Shown piece by piece: positions 39,429 to 48,439 of a stretch of 64,000 bases of DNA. The stretch is from positions 21,226-85,225 of the forward strand of contig NZ_WJBU01000020.1 in assembly GCF_009646335.1 (NCBI RefSeq), in the 5' to 3' direction. Every line of letters starts with the position of its first letter. Positions within the stretch are counted from its first letter, which is position 1. The DNA comes from Caenimonas koreensis DSM 17982. GTDB taxonomy: Bacteria > Pseudomonadota > Gammaproteobacteria > Burkholderiales > Burkholderiaceae_C. Under the pieces are notes generated by a model, which ran no database searches, had not been told where the DNA came from, and saw only the letters and a program-made list of their open reading frames with translations. A program made the position numbers and the translations under genes.

Positions 39429-41435
39429 ATGCTGAGCCGCATCGACGCCCTCCCCCGCGACAGCCGCGACACGCTGTTTTTGCTGCTCGTGATCGCATGG
39501 ATCGTGCTGCCGCAGGTCGCGAACCTGCCGGTGTGGTGTGTCGCGCTCACAGGCGGTGTGCTGCTGTGGCGCGGCTGGCTGGCATTCAGCGGCAAGCCGT
39601 TGCCGGGCAAGTGGTGGATCCTGGGGCTGCTGGTTGTGGCCACTGGCGCCACGCTGTTCACGCATCGCACCGTGCTGGGCCGCGACGCGGGCGTGACCAT
39701 GATCGTCGTGCTGCTGGCCTTCAAGACACTGGAGCTGCGCGCGCGGCGAGACATCTTCGTCGTGTTCTTCCTGGGCTTCTTCACGATGCTCACGAACTTC
39801 TTCTTCTCGCAGTCGCTGCTCACGGCAGCAGCGATGCTCGTGGCGCTGCTGGGCCTGCTCACGGCGCTCGTCAACGCGCACATGCCGGTGGGCAAGCCAC
39901 CACTGCGCCAAGCCGCGAAAACGGCGATGTGGATGGCGCTGCTGGGCGCGCCGGTGATGGCGGTGATGTTCGTGCTCTTTCCGCGCCTGGCGCCGCTGTG
40001 GGGCATTCCAAGCGATGCGATGAGCGGGCGCAGCGGGCTGTCGGCGACGATGCAGGTCGGCAATATCGCCAGCCTGGTGCTTGACGAAAGCATCGCCATG
40101 CGCATCCAGTTCGAGGGCGCCGCGCCACAGCAGAGCGACCTGTACTTTCGCGGGCCGGTGCTCGGCAGCTTCGACGGGCGCGAGTGGCGCGCGATCCAGC
40201 TGCGCCTGGGCGCGCGCAACGTCAATCCGCTGGCCGGCCCCGCGCAATTGCAGGTGTCGGGCACACCCGTGAAATACGAAGTGACGATGGAGGCGAACAA
40301 CCGCCCCTGGCTGATGGTGCTCGACGCCGCCATCAAGCCGCCCAACGTGCCGGGGTTCGAGACGGCCATGACGGGCGAGCTGCTGTGGCTCACCAACCGC
40401 CCCATCACTGACCTGCTTCGCTACAAGGCCGAGAGCTACACGAATTTCCGCCACGGCCCAGGTGCGCGCGCAGCGCTGCAGCCGGACTACATGGAGATTC
40501 CCCTGCGGCTGAACCCACGCACGCAGGCGCTGGCGCTGCAACTCAGCCGCCAGCCCGGCGTGGCCGAGGCGGGTGATGAAGCGTTTGTCGACGCCGCCAT
40601 GAAGTACCTGCGCAGCGGCAACTACCGCTACACGCTGGAGCCGGGGCAGTACGGCGAGAACACGGCTGACGAATTCTGGTTCGACAAGAAAGAAGGCTTT
40701 TGCGAACACATCGCGTCTGCCTTTGCTGTGCTGATGCGCGCGGGCGGCGTGCCCTCGCGCGTCGTCACGGGCTATCAGGGCGGCGAGCGCAACACCGTGG
40801 ACGGCTTCTGGGTGCTGCGCCAGAGCGACGCCCATGCGTGGACCGAGGTCTGGCTTGAAAGACGCGGATGGGTGCGTGTCGATCCGACCTCGGCCGTTGC
40901 GCCCGGGCGCATCGGCGCCTTCCAGCGGCTGCAGGCGCCGCAGGGCGTGATTGCCTCGGCGCTTGGCAACATGTCGCCGGGCCTGGCAGCCAACATGCGC
41001 GCCGCGTGGGAAGCGCTGAACAACAGCTGGAACCAGTGGGTGCTGAACTACACGCAAAGCAAGCAGCTGAACATGCTCAAGGACCTGGGCTTTGAGTCAC
41101 CCAGCTGGGAAGACCTGAGCTACGTGTTGCTCGGGCTGATTGTTGCCGTGTCGCTGCTAGGCGCAGGCTGGACGCTGTGGGACAAGCGCGAACACGACCC
41201 GTGGCTGCGCCTGCTGCAGCGCGTGCGCAAGCGCCTGGTTGAAGCGGGCATTGAACTGCCTGCTGCTGCGCCGCCGCGCCACATGGCCGCGGCAGTCACG
41301 GCACGCTTCGGCGATGCGGGGCGCGACCTGGCCAGCTGGTTGCTCAAGCTGGAGAGCCTGCGCTACGCGCGCTCCAGCACCACCTCGCTGTCTGCACTGC
41401 AACGCGAGTTCAAACAGATGCCATGGCCCGCCTGA
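39429..41435 (+). CDS. TgpA-type membrane transglutaminase (DUF3488 / DUF4129)
   Basis: The 668-residue inner-membrane protein has an N-terminal DUF3488 region with five to six helices (residues 15-190) and a periplasmic transglutaminase-like core (about 390-500). The catalytic triad is visible: Cys in KEGFCEHIASAF, His in SDAHAWTEVW and Asp in RVDPTSAV. A last membrane helix near 560 is followed by a cytoplasmic DUF4129-like tail. Pseudomonas TgpA is a periplasmic protein essential for growth; the target is not established. It follows DUF58 by 15 bases and overlaps the lytic transglycosylase gene, suggesting cell-wall work. Confidence 0.93.
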   Translation: MLSRIDALPRDSRDTLFLLLVIAWIVLPQVANLPVWCVALTGGVLLWRGWLAFSGKPLPGKWWILGLLVVATGATLFTHRTVLGRDAGVTMIVVLLAFKTLELRARRDIFVVFFLGFFTMLTNFFFSQSLLTAAAMLVALLGLLTALVNAHMPVGKPPLRQAAKTAMWMALLGAPVMAVMFVLFPRLAPLWGIPSDAMSGRSGLSATMQVGNIASLVLDESIAMRIQFEGAAPQQSDLYFRGPVLGSFDGREWRAIQLRLGARNVNPLAGPAQLQVSGTPVKYEVTMEANNRPWLMVLDAAIKPPNVPGFETAMTGELLWLTNRPITDLLRYKAESYTNFRHGPGARAALQPDYMEIPLRLNPRTQALALQLSRQPGVAEAGDEAFVDAAMKYLRSGNYRYTLEPGQYGENTADEFWFDKKEGFCEHIASAFAVLMRAGGVPSRVVTGYQGGERNTVDGFWVLRQSDAHAWTEVWLERRGWVRVDPTSAVAPGRIGAFQRLQAPQGVIASALGNMSPGLAANMRAAWEALNNSWNQWVLNYTQSKQLNMLKDLGFESPSWEDLSYVLLGLIVAVSLLGAGWTLWDKREHDPWLRLLQRVRKRLVEAGIELPAAAPPRHMAAAVTARFGDAGRDLASWLLKLESLRYARSSTTSLSALQREFKQMPWPA

Positions 41436-42529
41436 TGTACGTTCCCCGTTTTTCTGCTGTCGCACTCACCGTCTTCGCATTACTTGCCACCAGCAGCCAG
41501 AGCGCTGTCGCAGCCAGGAAGAAGCACAAGGCACCCGCCAGCCTCGTCGAGCGCAATGCCATGCGCGGCACACCGTTTTCAACCAGCGACGAGGCCATGC
41601 AATGGGCCGCCGAAATGGCGCAGCGCCGCGAGGTCGACGCCGGCTGGGTGCAGCGCACGCTTGGCGAAGCGCAGCTGCTGCCCACCGTCGCGCGCCTGAT
41701 GCAGCCCGCCCCGGCAGGCACGCCGAAGAACTGGCGTGTGTACCGCAGCCGCTTCATCGACCCCATTCGCATCAACGCCGGCGTGAAGTTCTGGCAGGAG
41801 AACGCGGCGCTGCTGGAGCGCGCCGAGCGCGAATACGGCGTGCCGGCCGACATCATCGTCGGCATCATCGGCGTGGAGACGATCTACGGCCAGCAGATGG
41901 GTACGTTCCGCGTGATCGATGCGCTGGCAACGCTGGGCTTCAACTTTCCGCCGTCGCACCCGCGCGCCGCCGAACGCCAGGCCTATTTCCGCAGCGAGCT
42001 CGAGCAATTTTTGCTGCTGCAATACAAGGCTGGCACCGATCCGTTCAAGGCGCTCGGCAGTTATGCAGGCGCCATGGGCATGCCGCAATTCATGCCGAGC
42101 AGCTGGGCCAAGTGGGCGGTGGATTTTGATGGCGACGGGCGCATCGACCTCTCGCGCAGCACGGCCGACGTGATCGGCTCGGTCGCGAACTATTTCAGGA
42201 GCTATGGCTGGCAAAGCGGCATGCCCACGCACTTCGCGGTGGACTTCAATGCCGCAACGCTCGACAAGGAAGCCTTGCTCGCGCCCGACATTCTTCCCAC
42301 ATTCAGTGTGAAGAGCTTCACTGAAAAAGGTGCTGTCCTGTCTGGTCAGGCACTGGAGCACCAAGGCAAACTTGCACTCGTCGAACTACAGAATGGTGCT
42401 GCCGAGCCGCAATACGTGGCGGGCACCGAAAACTTCTACGTGATCACTCGCTACAACTGGTCCAGTTACTACGCAATGGCTGTCATCGAACTCGGGCGCG
42501 AAGTCAAAGAAGCGCTCCCTGCACGCTGA
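41423..42529 (+). CDS. mltB: Lytic murein transglycosylase B (MltB family)
   Basis: The 368-residue protein has an N-terminal signal peptide (to about residue 31, no lipobox) and the SLT-B domain. The catalytic glutamate is in IIGVETIYGQQMGTF, followed by the MPQFMPSSWAKWAVDFDGDGRIDL motif, an EF-hand-like calcium loop typical of MltB. It cleaves glycan strands to 1,6-anhydro ends in the periplasm. It overlaps the TgpA gene by 13 bases from the ATG at 41423; an alternative ATG at 41435 gives a TGATG overlap and a product 4 residues shorter. Confidence 0.95.
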   Translation: MARLMYVPRFSAVALTVFALLATSSQSAVAARKKHKAPASLVERNAMRGTPFSTSDEAMQWAAEMAQRREVDAGWVQRTLGEAQLLPTVARLMQPAPAGTPKNWRVYRSRFIDPIRINAGVKFWQENAALLERAEREYGVPADIIVGIIGVETIYGQQMGTFRVIDALATLGFNFPPSHPRAAERQAYFRSELEQFLLLQYKAGTDPFKALGSYAGAMGMPQFMPSSWAKWAVDFDGDGRIDLSRSTADVIGSVANYFRSYGWQSGMPTHFAVDFNAATLDKEALLAPDILPTFSVKSFTEKGAVLSGQALEHQGKLALVELQNGAAEPQYVAGTENFYVITRYNWSSYYAMAVIELGREVKEALPAR

Positions 42530-43176
42530 TGGACGGCCTCGCGACCTGGCAGCGCCTGTGGCGCGAAGTCGGTGCGCCCGAGGGCAACGAGGGCCTGCAC
42601 CAGCGCCTCATCAACGCGTGGTGCGAGCCGCAGCGCCACTACCACTCACGGCAGCACCTGCGCGAATGCCTTGCCACGCTCGCCACCGCGAGGCACCTGG
42701 CGCAGCGCCCCGCAGAAGTCGAGCTGGCGCTGTGGTTTCACGATGCCTTCTACGAGCCGCGCCGGCATGACAACGAAGAGCGAAGCGCGCATTGGGCGCG
42801 CGAGGCGATCGACGCCGCCGGTGCACCCGCGGGTGTGGGCGAGCGAGTGGCCGCGCTGGTGATGCTCACGCGCGGTCACCAGCCGCCGCAGGGCGCCGAC
42901 GGGCAGCTGCTGGTTGACGTGGACTTGTCGATTCTTGGCGCGCCGGGCGAGCGCTTCGATGAATCCAATGAGCAGATCCGCCTTGAATATGCGCATGTGC
43001 CGCTGGTGGACTTCATCGCCGGCCGCACCCGCGTGTTGCAGGCGTTTCTTGCGCGGCCCAGGCTGTTCTGCACGGCGCACTTCCATGACCGGCTCGAAGC
43101 GCAGGCGCGGGCCAACCTGCAACGCGCACTCGACAAGCTCGCCGTCGAGGGCCACCGGCTGTCAGGCGTCGGCTGA
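42529..43176 (+). CDS. Predicted HD-superfamily metal-dependent phosphohydrolase
   Basis: The 215-residue cytoplasmic protein matches a family of small HD-fold proteins. Likely metal ligands are the histidines in RHYHSRQHL (about residues 35-43), the HD pair in LALWFHDAFYEP (about 70) and the aspartates in LLVDVDLSILG (about 130). No substrate is known for the family. Its start overlaps the mltB stop (TGATG), so it ends the moxR-DUF58-tgpA-mltB run. Its last 15 bases overlap the convergent glycosyltransferase-like gene. Confidence 0.85.
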   Translation: MDGLATWQRLWREVGAPEGNEGLHQRLINAWCEPQRHYHSRQHLRECLATLATARHLAQRPAEVELALWFHDAFYEPRRHDNEERSAHWAREAIDAAGAPAGVGERVAALVMLTRGHQPPQGADGQLLVDVDLSILGAPGERFDESNEQIRLEYAHVPLVDFIAGRTRVLQAFLARPRLFCTAHFHDRLEAQARANLQRALDKLAVEGHRLSGVG

Positions 43177-43953
43177 TTCCTTGATGAAGCGGTTCACCAC
43201 CGCGCCCCTGGTTTCAAGGCATCGCGCGACCACGGCTTCGTAGTCGCTGTCGGTCACGAGCACGCGCTGCAGCTTGCCCTCGCCGACCATCGAGCCGCAC
43301 AGGTTCGCGCAGGCGAGCTTCTCTGTCATCACGGACCCATAAGCCGGCAGCGCCACCCGCGTGCCTTTGGCAATGTCGGCCATCACCTGCGGGCTGAACA
43401 GGCCCACGTTCTTCAGCAGCTTGAACGGAAGTGTCTTGTGCAGCTGCGAGAGAAAGCGCGTGCTGATGGCGATCTTGGGGATGACATCGAGGTTTTGCGC
43501 CGTGCGCTCAGCCGCGTCGATGAAGAAGTCCAGGTACACACTGCCTTTGACAAAGATCGAGATCGAATTGTTGACGCCGCGCCACGCCTTGGCAGTGCCA
43601 TCCGCCTCGATGCCGAGCCACACCTCGCGGCAATAGGCAAAGCTGTCAGTCACATCGACCGTGAGGCGCTGGGGCGCGAAGACGACCATGTCGGCATCGA
43701 CCCACACCGTGCGCTCATAGCCTTTGGCCATCAACTCACGCGCAACGACGAGCCGCGCGTAGTCCGTCACCGGGCACATCTCGCCGGCGGCCTTGTCGCG
43801 AAACCATGCGGGCACGCGGTCGAAGAGGCTGTCGTCCACAAATTCGTAGTCGTAGCCGCGCGACTGGGCCCACGACCGCACCGTGCCCATGCAGGTGGTG
43901 ATCCAGGGTGCGACGTTGTGTGTGCGGTACGACTGGAAGACGACAGTTTTCAA
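43162..43953 (-). CDS. Glycosyltransferase-like protein (GT-A fold), tandem copy 2
   Basis: The 263-residue protein starts MKTVVFQSYRTHNVAPW. It has a GT-A style core with a probable metal-binding DAD in TVWVDADMVVFAP (about residues 86-88), preceded by the TDYARLVVARELMAKGYER segment that resembles nucleotide-sugar transferases. There is no signal peptide or membrane segment. It is clearly paralogous to the upstream gene over its whole length (about 70-80% identity by eye) and overlaps its stop by 4 bases. Sugar donor and acceptor are unknown. Confidence 0.75.
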   Translation of the reverse strand: MKTVVFQSYRTHNVAPWITTCMGTVRSWAQSRGYDYEFVDDSLFDRVPAWFRDKAAGEMCPVTDYARLVVARELMAKGYERTVWVDADMVVFAPQRLTVDVTDSFAYCREVWLGIEADGTAKAWRGVNNSISIFVKGSVYLDFFIDAAERTAQNLDVIPKIAISTRFLSQLHKTLPFKLLKNVGLFSPQVMADIAKGTRVALPAYGSVMTEKLACANLCGSMVGEGKLQRVLVTDSDYEAVVARCLETRGAVVNRFIKESADA

Positions 43954-44741
43954 TGGGGGATCGCCTGGGTGATGAATTGGTTGACCACATCGCCCCTGGT
44001 TTCAAGGCATCGCGCGACCACGGCGGCGTAGTCGCTGTCGGTCACGAGCACGCCCTGGCGTTGCCCGTCGCCGACCATCGAGCCGCACAGGTTCGCACAG
44101 GCGAGCGGCGCCTTGAGTGCGGCGCCGTAGGCAGGCAGTGCGACGTGTGTGCCTTTGGCGATGTCGTTCATCACGAGCGGGCTGAACAGGCCCACGTTCA
44201 TCAGCAGCTGGAACGGCAGTGTCTGGCGCAGCCTGGTGAGAAATCGTGTGCTGATCGCGATCTTGGGCACGACGTCGAGCGCCATGGCCGTGCGCTCGGC
44301 TGCATCGATGAAGAAGTCCAGGTACACATTGCCTTTGACGAAGACCGAAATTGCGTTGTTGACGCTGGTCCAGAACTTGGGCACGCCCTGCTCGTCGATG
44401 TTCAGCCCGAGCTCATGGCAATAGGCAAAACTGTCGGTCACCTCGACGTCGAGGCGTTCAGGCGCAAACACGACCACGTCGGCATCGACCCACACCGTGC
44501 GCTCGTAACCCCTGGCCAGCAATTCACGCGCGACGACGAGCCGGGCGTAGTCCGTCATGGGGCACATCTGCCCTTGCACCTTGCTGCGATACCAGGCGGG
44601 CACGCGCTCGAGCAGGCTGTCGTCAAAGAATTCGTAGTCGTAGCCGCGGGCTTCGGCCCAGGCGCGCACTGTGCCCATGCACGCCGTGATCCACGGGGCG
44701 ACGTCGTGTGTGCGGTAAGACTGGAAGACGACCGTTTTCAA
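43950..44741 (-). CDS. Glycosyltransferase-like protein (GT-A fold), tandem copy 1
   Basis: The 263-residue protein has the same length and layout as its downstream neighbour, with DAD at residues 86-88 in TVWVDADVVVFAP and the strongly kept ACANLCGSMVG and VLVTDSDYAAVVARCLETRG near the C-terminus. Nucleotide identity is high as well, especially in the 3' third (44000-44105 against 43215-43320), pointing to recent duplication or gene conversion. It lies 12 bases downstream of the exported coiled-coil gene. Activity is inferred from the DxD motif only. Confidence 0.75.
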   Translation of the reverse strand: MKTVVFQSYRTHDVAPWITACMGTVRAWAEARGYDYEFFDDSLLERVPAWYRSKVQGQMCPMTDYARLVVARELLARGYERTVWVDADVVVFAPERLDVEVTDSFAYCHELGLNIDEQGVPKFWTSVNNAISVFVKGNVYLDFFIDAAERTAMALDVVPKIAISTRFLTRLRQTLPFQLLMNVGLFSPLVMNDIAKGTHVALPAYGAALKAPLACANLCGSMVGDGQRQGVLVTDSDYAAVVARCLETRGDVVNQFITQAIPH

Positions 44742-44753
44742 TCGAAGGGGCTG

Positions 44754-45227
44754 CTACTTCTTCGCAGCAGCTTCACGCTCTTTGAGGATCTCTTCCTTGT
44801 CCTCGCGGCTGTAGGAAATGCCGCCGCACGAATCGTTGTAGGCCACCAGTGACTTGTTGAAGGCTTCCAGGTCTTTCACGAACGCTTCCTGGGCCGCATT
44901 CGCAGCCTTGACCCGGTCGTTGTGCGCCGTGACCTTGCGCTTGAACTCGCGCACCTTGCGGTCGTTGGACTCGTCGATGTCCTTTTGCTCCTCTGCCATT
45001 TGCACGTTGGCAGTCTTGATGGCGGCGATTTCAGCGACGTTGGCGGCCTTGCGCGCCTCGATCTCCTTGCGGCGCGCGGCCAGGCTGGACTCGGAGTCCA
45101 TGCAGACGCGCAATTCATCCTTGGTGACAACCTTGGGTGACTTTGCGGCCTGGGCGAGTGCCCCCTGTGCGGTGACCAGGGAAAGGATGGCGAAAGAGAT
45201 CGTGCAGAAGCTGGTCTTGACTTGCAT
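44754..45227 (-). CDS. Exported coiled-coil hypothetical protein
   Basis: The 157-residue product has a signal peptide ending at ALAQ (about residue 26). A long, highly charged helical region (about 40-130; ARRKEIEARKAANVAEIAAI and similar) should form a coiled coil. Two cysteines (in ELRVCMDSES and YNDSCGGISYS) may form a periplasmic disulfide, and a basic tail ends EREAAAKK. The ATG at 45227 has AAGG 9 bases upstream; a longer frame starting earlier lacks the signal peptide at its N-terminus. Related small periplasmic proteins occur in Burkholderiales without known function. Confidence 0.8.
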   Translation of the reverse strand: MQVKTSFCTISFAILSLVTAQGALAQAAKSPKVVTKDELRVCMDSESSLAARRKEIEARKAANVAEIAAIKTANVQMAEEQKDIDESNDRKVREFKRKVTAHNDRVKAANAAQEAFVKDLEAFNKSLVAYNDSCGGISYSREDKEEILKEREAAAKK

Positions 45228-45369
45228 GGTGAAACCTTTTGAAGTGCCTTGTGGGCGGGTCAACACTCGTGCGGCGGCGGGTCGCCGCGGGCGCACAGGA
45301 TGAGTACACGGCATGAATGGTAGCGGGGTTTTCGGGTGGGGTGCCACACGCGCGCTGGCGATGAGCCAG

Positions 45370-45645
45370 TCAGGGCTTTGCGCGGCGCTGCCTGTCGACC
45401 CTGCGCCAATAGCCGAACTCGTCCTCATGCACTTCTATGTCGAGTTCCGACACGCGCATCTGCAGCCGTTCTTGCACGTCGGCCACGGCGCGGTTGTAAA
45501 TGGCTGGCGCGATCTCTTCGAGGAAAAATCCCAGTAGCGCACCGGCAGCAATGTTGCCGATCTTCTCGTCCATGTTCTCCTGGAAGTAGCGCTCGATGGA
45601 AGCCACGGCCGTCTGGCGGACGTCTTTGGGCAGTTCGATGGTCAT
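45370..45645 (-). CDS. DUF2164 family protein
   Basis: The 91-residue protein matches DUF2164: it starts MTIELPKDVRQTAVASI, then RYFQENMDEKIGNIAAG, then FLEEIAPAIYNRAVADVQERLQ, and ends near EFGYWRR. These are small helical proteins of unknown role found in many proteobacteria. It lies 28 bases after the small membrane protein gene on the same strand and may share its transcript. Confidence 0.88.
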   Translation of the reverse strand: MTIELPKDVRQTAVASIERYFQENMDEKIGNIAAGALLGFFLEEIAPAIYNRAVADVQERLQMRVSELDIEVHEDEFGYWRRVDRQRRAKP

Positions 45646-45673
45646 GGGGAAATATTACGCTTCGCCCGGTGGG

Positions 45674-45901
45674 TCACCGCCGCACAAAATACGGCACTGC
45701 CGACAGCACGACACCAATCACGACCAGCGCAATGGTGTTGGCAATGACGTAGGGGTACACCATCAGCAGCAGCCCGCACACGAGCGGCACGGTGGCCTTC
45801 TGCTTGCGGCCATACATGAAGTAGCCCAGGCCAATGGAGCCGAACAGCACGCTCCACAAAATGGCGGCAATGCTGATCGAGGCGACCGGGCCGAACAGCA
45901 C
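45674..45901 (-). CDS. Small two-helix membrane protein
   Basis: The 75-residue product has two to three hydrophobic stretches (SIAAILWSVLFGSIGLGYFMYG; VPLVCGLLLMVYPYVIANTIALVVIGVVLSAVPYFV) around a short basic loop RKQKATV, ending VRR. I chose the GTG at 45901 since GAAGG lies 6 bases upstream; a TTG at 45916 would add five residues. Similar short membrane proteins are common in betaproteobacteria and uncharacterised. It follows the alpha-E gene stop by 15 bases. Confidence 0.75.
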   Translation of the reverse strand: MLFGPVASISIAAILWSVLFGSIGLGYFMYGRKQKATVPLVCGLLLMVYPYVIANTIALVVIGVVLSAVPYFVRR

Positions 45902-45916
45902 CGTGCGCCTTCGCAA

Positions 45917-46876
45917 TCAGGCCGCAGCCGGCACCAGGAAGTCGCTGCTGATGCGCGTGCCCAGCTCGTTCACCCGGTCGAGAAACTGCGTGAGGAAGGC
46001 ATGGAGCCCCGTCGCGAGAATCTCGTCGATGTCGCCGTACTGCAAGTCTGCGCGCAGCTTGCCCGCTCGGCGGATCGTCTCGGTGGACTGGTCGTTCGAC
46101 ACAGCCGCCAGGTTGGCCACAACCTCATTCATGCTTGCATGCAGCGAACGCGGCATGTCGGCACGCAGGATCAACAGGTCTGCCACGCGTTCGGGCTTGA
46201 TCACGTCACGGTAGACCTTGCGATAGATCTCGAAGGCCGACACGCTGCGCAGGATCGCGCTCCAGTGATAGAAGTCGTATTCCTGGTCTTTCTCGTTGGC
46301 GGTGCCGAAGAAGTCGCTCTGCACGGCGTGGAACTTCACGTCGACCAGGCGCGCGGTGTTGTCCGCGCGTTCCAGGAAGGTGCCCAGGCGCATGAAGTGC
46401 AGCGCCTCGTCCATCAGCATCGTGCCCACCGTCACGCCGCGCGAGAGGTGCGAGCGGAACTTCACCCACTCGAAGAACTGGCCCGGGTCGCGCTCGAACT
46501 GGTCAGTCTGCAGCATGCGATTGACTTCCAGCCAGGTCTGGTTCTGCGTCTCCCACGCTTCCGTGGTCAGCGAGCCGCGCACGGCCCGCGCGTTCTCGCG
46601 CGCGGCGCGCAGGCACGACAGGATGGACGACGGATTGCTTTCGTCGCGCACCATGAATTCCATGACTTCGCGAGCGTTGATGTTGTCGTACTTCTCGGAG
46701 TAGCGCGGCATCAGCTCGCTGATCGACAGCAGGCCCTGCCAGCCCACTTGGGCGACGCCTGTCGATTGCGGCAGCAGCGACGTCTGGTAGTTCACGTCGA
46801 GCATGCGTGCGGTGTTCTCGGCGCGCTCGGTGTAGCGCGACATCCAGAAGAGGTGGTCTGCGGTTCTGGATAACAT
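45917..46876 (-). CDS. Alpha-E (DUF403) domain protein
   Basis: The 319-residue helical protein is an alpha-E domain protein (formerly DUF403). It begins MLSRTADHLFWMSRYTERAENTARML, the family signature, and keeps the paired-helix motif LGTFLERADNTARLVDVK. It is always found with a circularly permuted ATP-grasp protein, here directly upstream with 2 bases between them. The pair is predicted from comparative genomics to act in peptide synthesis or modification. The ATG at 46876 is chosen for the GGAGG at 9 bases; a longer frame upstream overlaps the ATP-grasp gene. Confidence 0.93.
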   Translation of the reverse strand: MLSRTADHLFWMSRYTERAENTARMLDVNYQTSLLPQSTGVAQVGWQGLLSISELMPRYSEKYDNINAREVMEFMVRDESNPSSILSCLRAARENARAVRGSLTTEAWETQNQTWLEVNRMLQTDQFERDPGQFFEWVKFRSHLSRGVTVGTMLMDEALHFMRLGTFLERADNTARLVDVKFHAVQSDFFGTANEKDQEYDFYHWSAILRSVSAFEIYRKVYRDVIKPERVADLLILRADMPRSLHASMNEVVANLAAVSNDQSTETIRRAGKLRADLQYGDIDEILATGLHAFLTQFLDRVNELGTRISSDFLVPAAA

Positions 46877-46878
46877 GA

Positions 46879-48381
46879 TCAGACCTCCAGAATCCACGTG
46901 TCCTTGGTGCCACCACCCTGGGACGAATTGACCACCAGCGAGCCCTCCTTCAACGCAACGCGCGTCAGGCCCCCCGGCACCATCTGCACTTCCTTGCCCG
47001 AGAGCACGAAGGGCCGCAGGTCGATATGGCGCGGCGCAATGCCGCTTTCGACAAACGTCGGGCAGCTGGACAGCGACAGCGTGGGCTGCGCGATATAGCC
47101 CGTGGGGTTGGCCTCCACCGCCTTGCGGAAATCCTCGATCTCCGCCTTCGTGGACGCAGGGCCTACCAGCATGCCGTAGCCGCCCGCGCCGTGGACTTCC
47201 TTCACGACCAGGTCTTTCAGGTTGGCGAGCACGTAGCCCAGGTCGTCCTTGTCGCGGCACATGAAAGTGGGCACGTTGTTCAGGATCGGCTTTTCGCCCA
47301 GGTAGAACTCGATCATCTTCGGCACGTAGGGATAGATCGATTTATCGTCAGCCACGCCCGTGCCAATCGCGTTGCAGATCGTCACGTTGCCGGCGGCATA
47401 GGCCTCGACCAGGCCCGCCGTGCCGAGTGTCGACGTGGGACGGAACACCTTCGGGTCGAGGAAGTCGTCGTCCACGCGGCGGTAGATCACATCGACGCGC
47501 TTCGGCCCGCGCGTGGTGCGCATGTAAACGTATTTGTCCTTGACGAACAGGTCCTGCCCCTCGACCAGCTCGATGCCCATCTGCTGCGCCAGGAACGCGT
47601 GCTCGAAGTACGCGCTGTTGTACATGCCGGGCGTGAGCACGACGACCGTCGGGTCGGGCGCGCCGGGCTGCGCGGACGCGCGCAGGGTTTCCAGCAGCAA
47701 ATCGGGGTAGTGCATGACCGGCGCGACGCGGTGCGAGCTGAACAGGTCCGGGAAGAGCCGCATCATCATCTTGCGGTCTTCCAGCATGTAGCTCACGCCG
47801 CTGGGCACGCGCAGGTTGTCTTCCAGCACGTAGTACTCGCCCTCGCCCTTGTCATTCGGCGCGCGGACGATATCGACGCCCGCAATATGCGAATACACCC
47901 GGTGCGGCGTGTAAACGCCCATCATCTCCTTGCGAAACTGCGAGTTGTTCAGCACCTGCTCGGCGGGGATGATGCCGGCCTGCAGGATTTCCTGCTCGTG
48001 GTAGACGTCGTGCAGGAAGCGGTTGAGGGCCGTGACGCGCTGCACCAGGCCTTTTTCCATCGTCGCCCATTCATGGGCCGGGATGATGCGGGGAATCAGG
48101 TCAAACGGAATGAGCCGCTCGGTGCCCGCGCCGTCTTCATCCTTGGCGCCGTATACGGCGAAGGTGATGCCCACGCGGCGAAAGATCATTTCCGCCTCTT
48201 CGCGGCGCGCCTGCATGCTGGGCGCCGGTTGCCGGGCCAGCCACTGGGCGTAGATCGCGTAGTGGTCGCGAATTCCCTGGAACTGCGCCTGCGTCATGCC
48301 GCCCATGGCCTGGCTCTGGAACTGCAAGGGGCCGCCTTCCGGCGGCAGGGTGAACATCTCGTCGAATTTCATAGTCGTCAT
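46879..48381 (-). CDS. Circularly permuted ATP-grasp protein (DUF404/DUF407 type)
   Basis: The 500-residue protein is a type 2 circularly permuted ATP-grasp ligase. Diagnostic stretches are TPGMYNSAYFEHAFLAQQMG, the DVIYRRVDDDFLDP acid cluster, NAIGTGVADDKSIYPYVPKM and KEVHGAGGYGMLVGP, which together bind ATP-Mg. It should form an amide or similar bond on an unknown substrate. It is paired with the alpha-E gene that follows by 2 bases. A second, fused version of the same module lies at 59368-61947. The start is MTTMKFDEMF; the second ATG 9 bases on is equally possible. Confidence 0.93.
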   Translation of the reverse strand: MTTMKFDEMFTLPPEGGPLQFQSQAMGGMTQAQFQGIRDHYAIYAQWLARQPAPSMQARREEAEMIFRRVGITFAVYGAKDEDGAGTERLIPFDLIPRIIPAHEWATMEKGLVQRVTALNRFLHDVYHEQEILQAGIIPAEQVLNNSQFRKEMMGVYTPHRVYSHIAGVDIVRAPNDKGEGEYYVLEDNLRVPSGVSYMLEDRKMMMRLFPDLFSSHRVAPVMHYPDLLLETLRASAQPGAPDPTVVVLTPGMYNSAYFEHAFLAQQMGIELVEGQDLFVKDKYVYMRTTRGPKRVDVIYRRVDDDFLDPKVFRPTSTLGTAGLVEAYAAGNVTICNAIGTGVADDKSIYPYVPKMIEFYLGEKPILNNVPTFMCRDKDDLGYVLANLKDLVVKEVHGAGGYGMLVGPASTKAEIEDFRKAVEANPTGYIAQPTLSLSSCPTFVESGIAPRHIDLRPFVLSGKEVQMVPGGLTRVALKEGSLVVNSSQGGGTKDTWILEV

Positions 48382-48439
48382 AGAGCTTGCGCACTAGCTT
48401 AGCAAGTTCCGGACCCTTTGCGGGCGCAAGCGGGCCGAA

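Noticed and set aside
38403..41057. 884-codon minus-strand frame across DUF58 and TgpA genes
   Set aside because: It is antisense to two well-recognised genes and has a low-complexity His/Arg/Ala composition.
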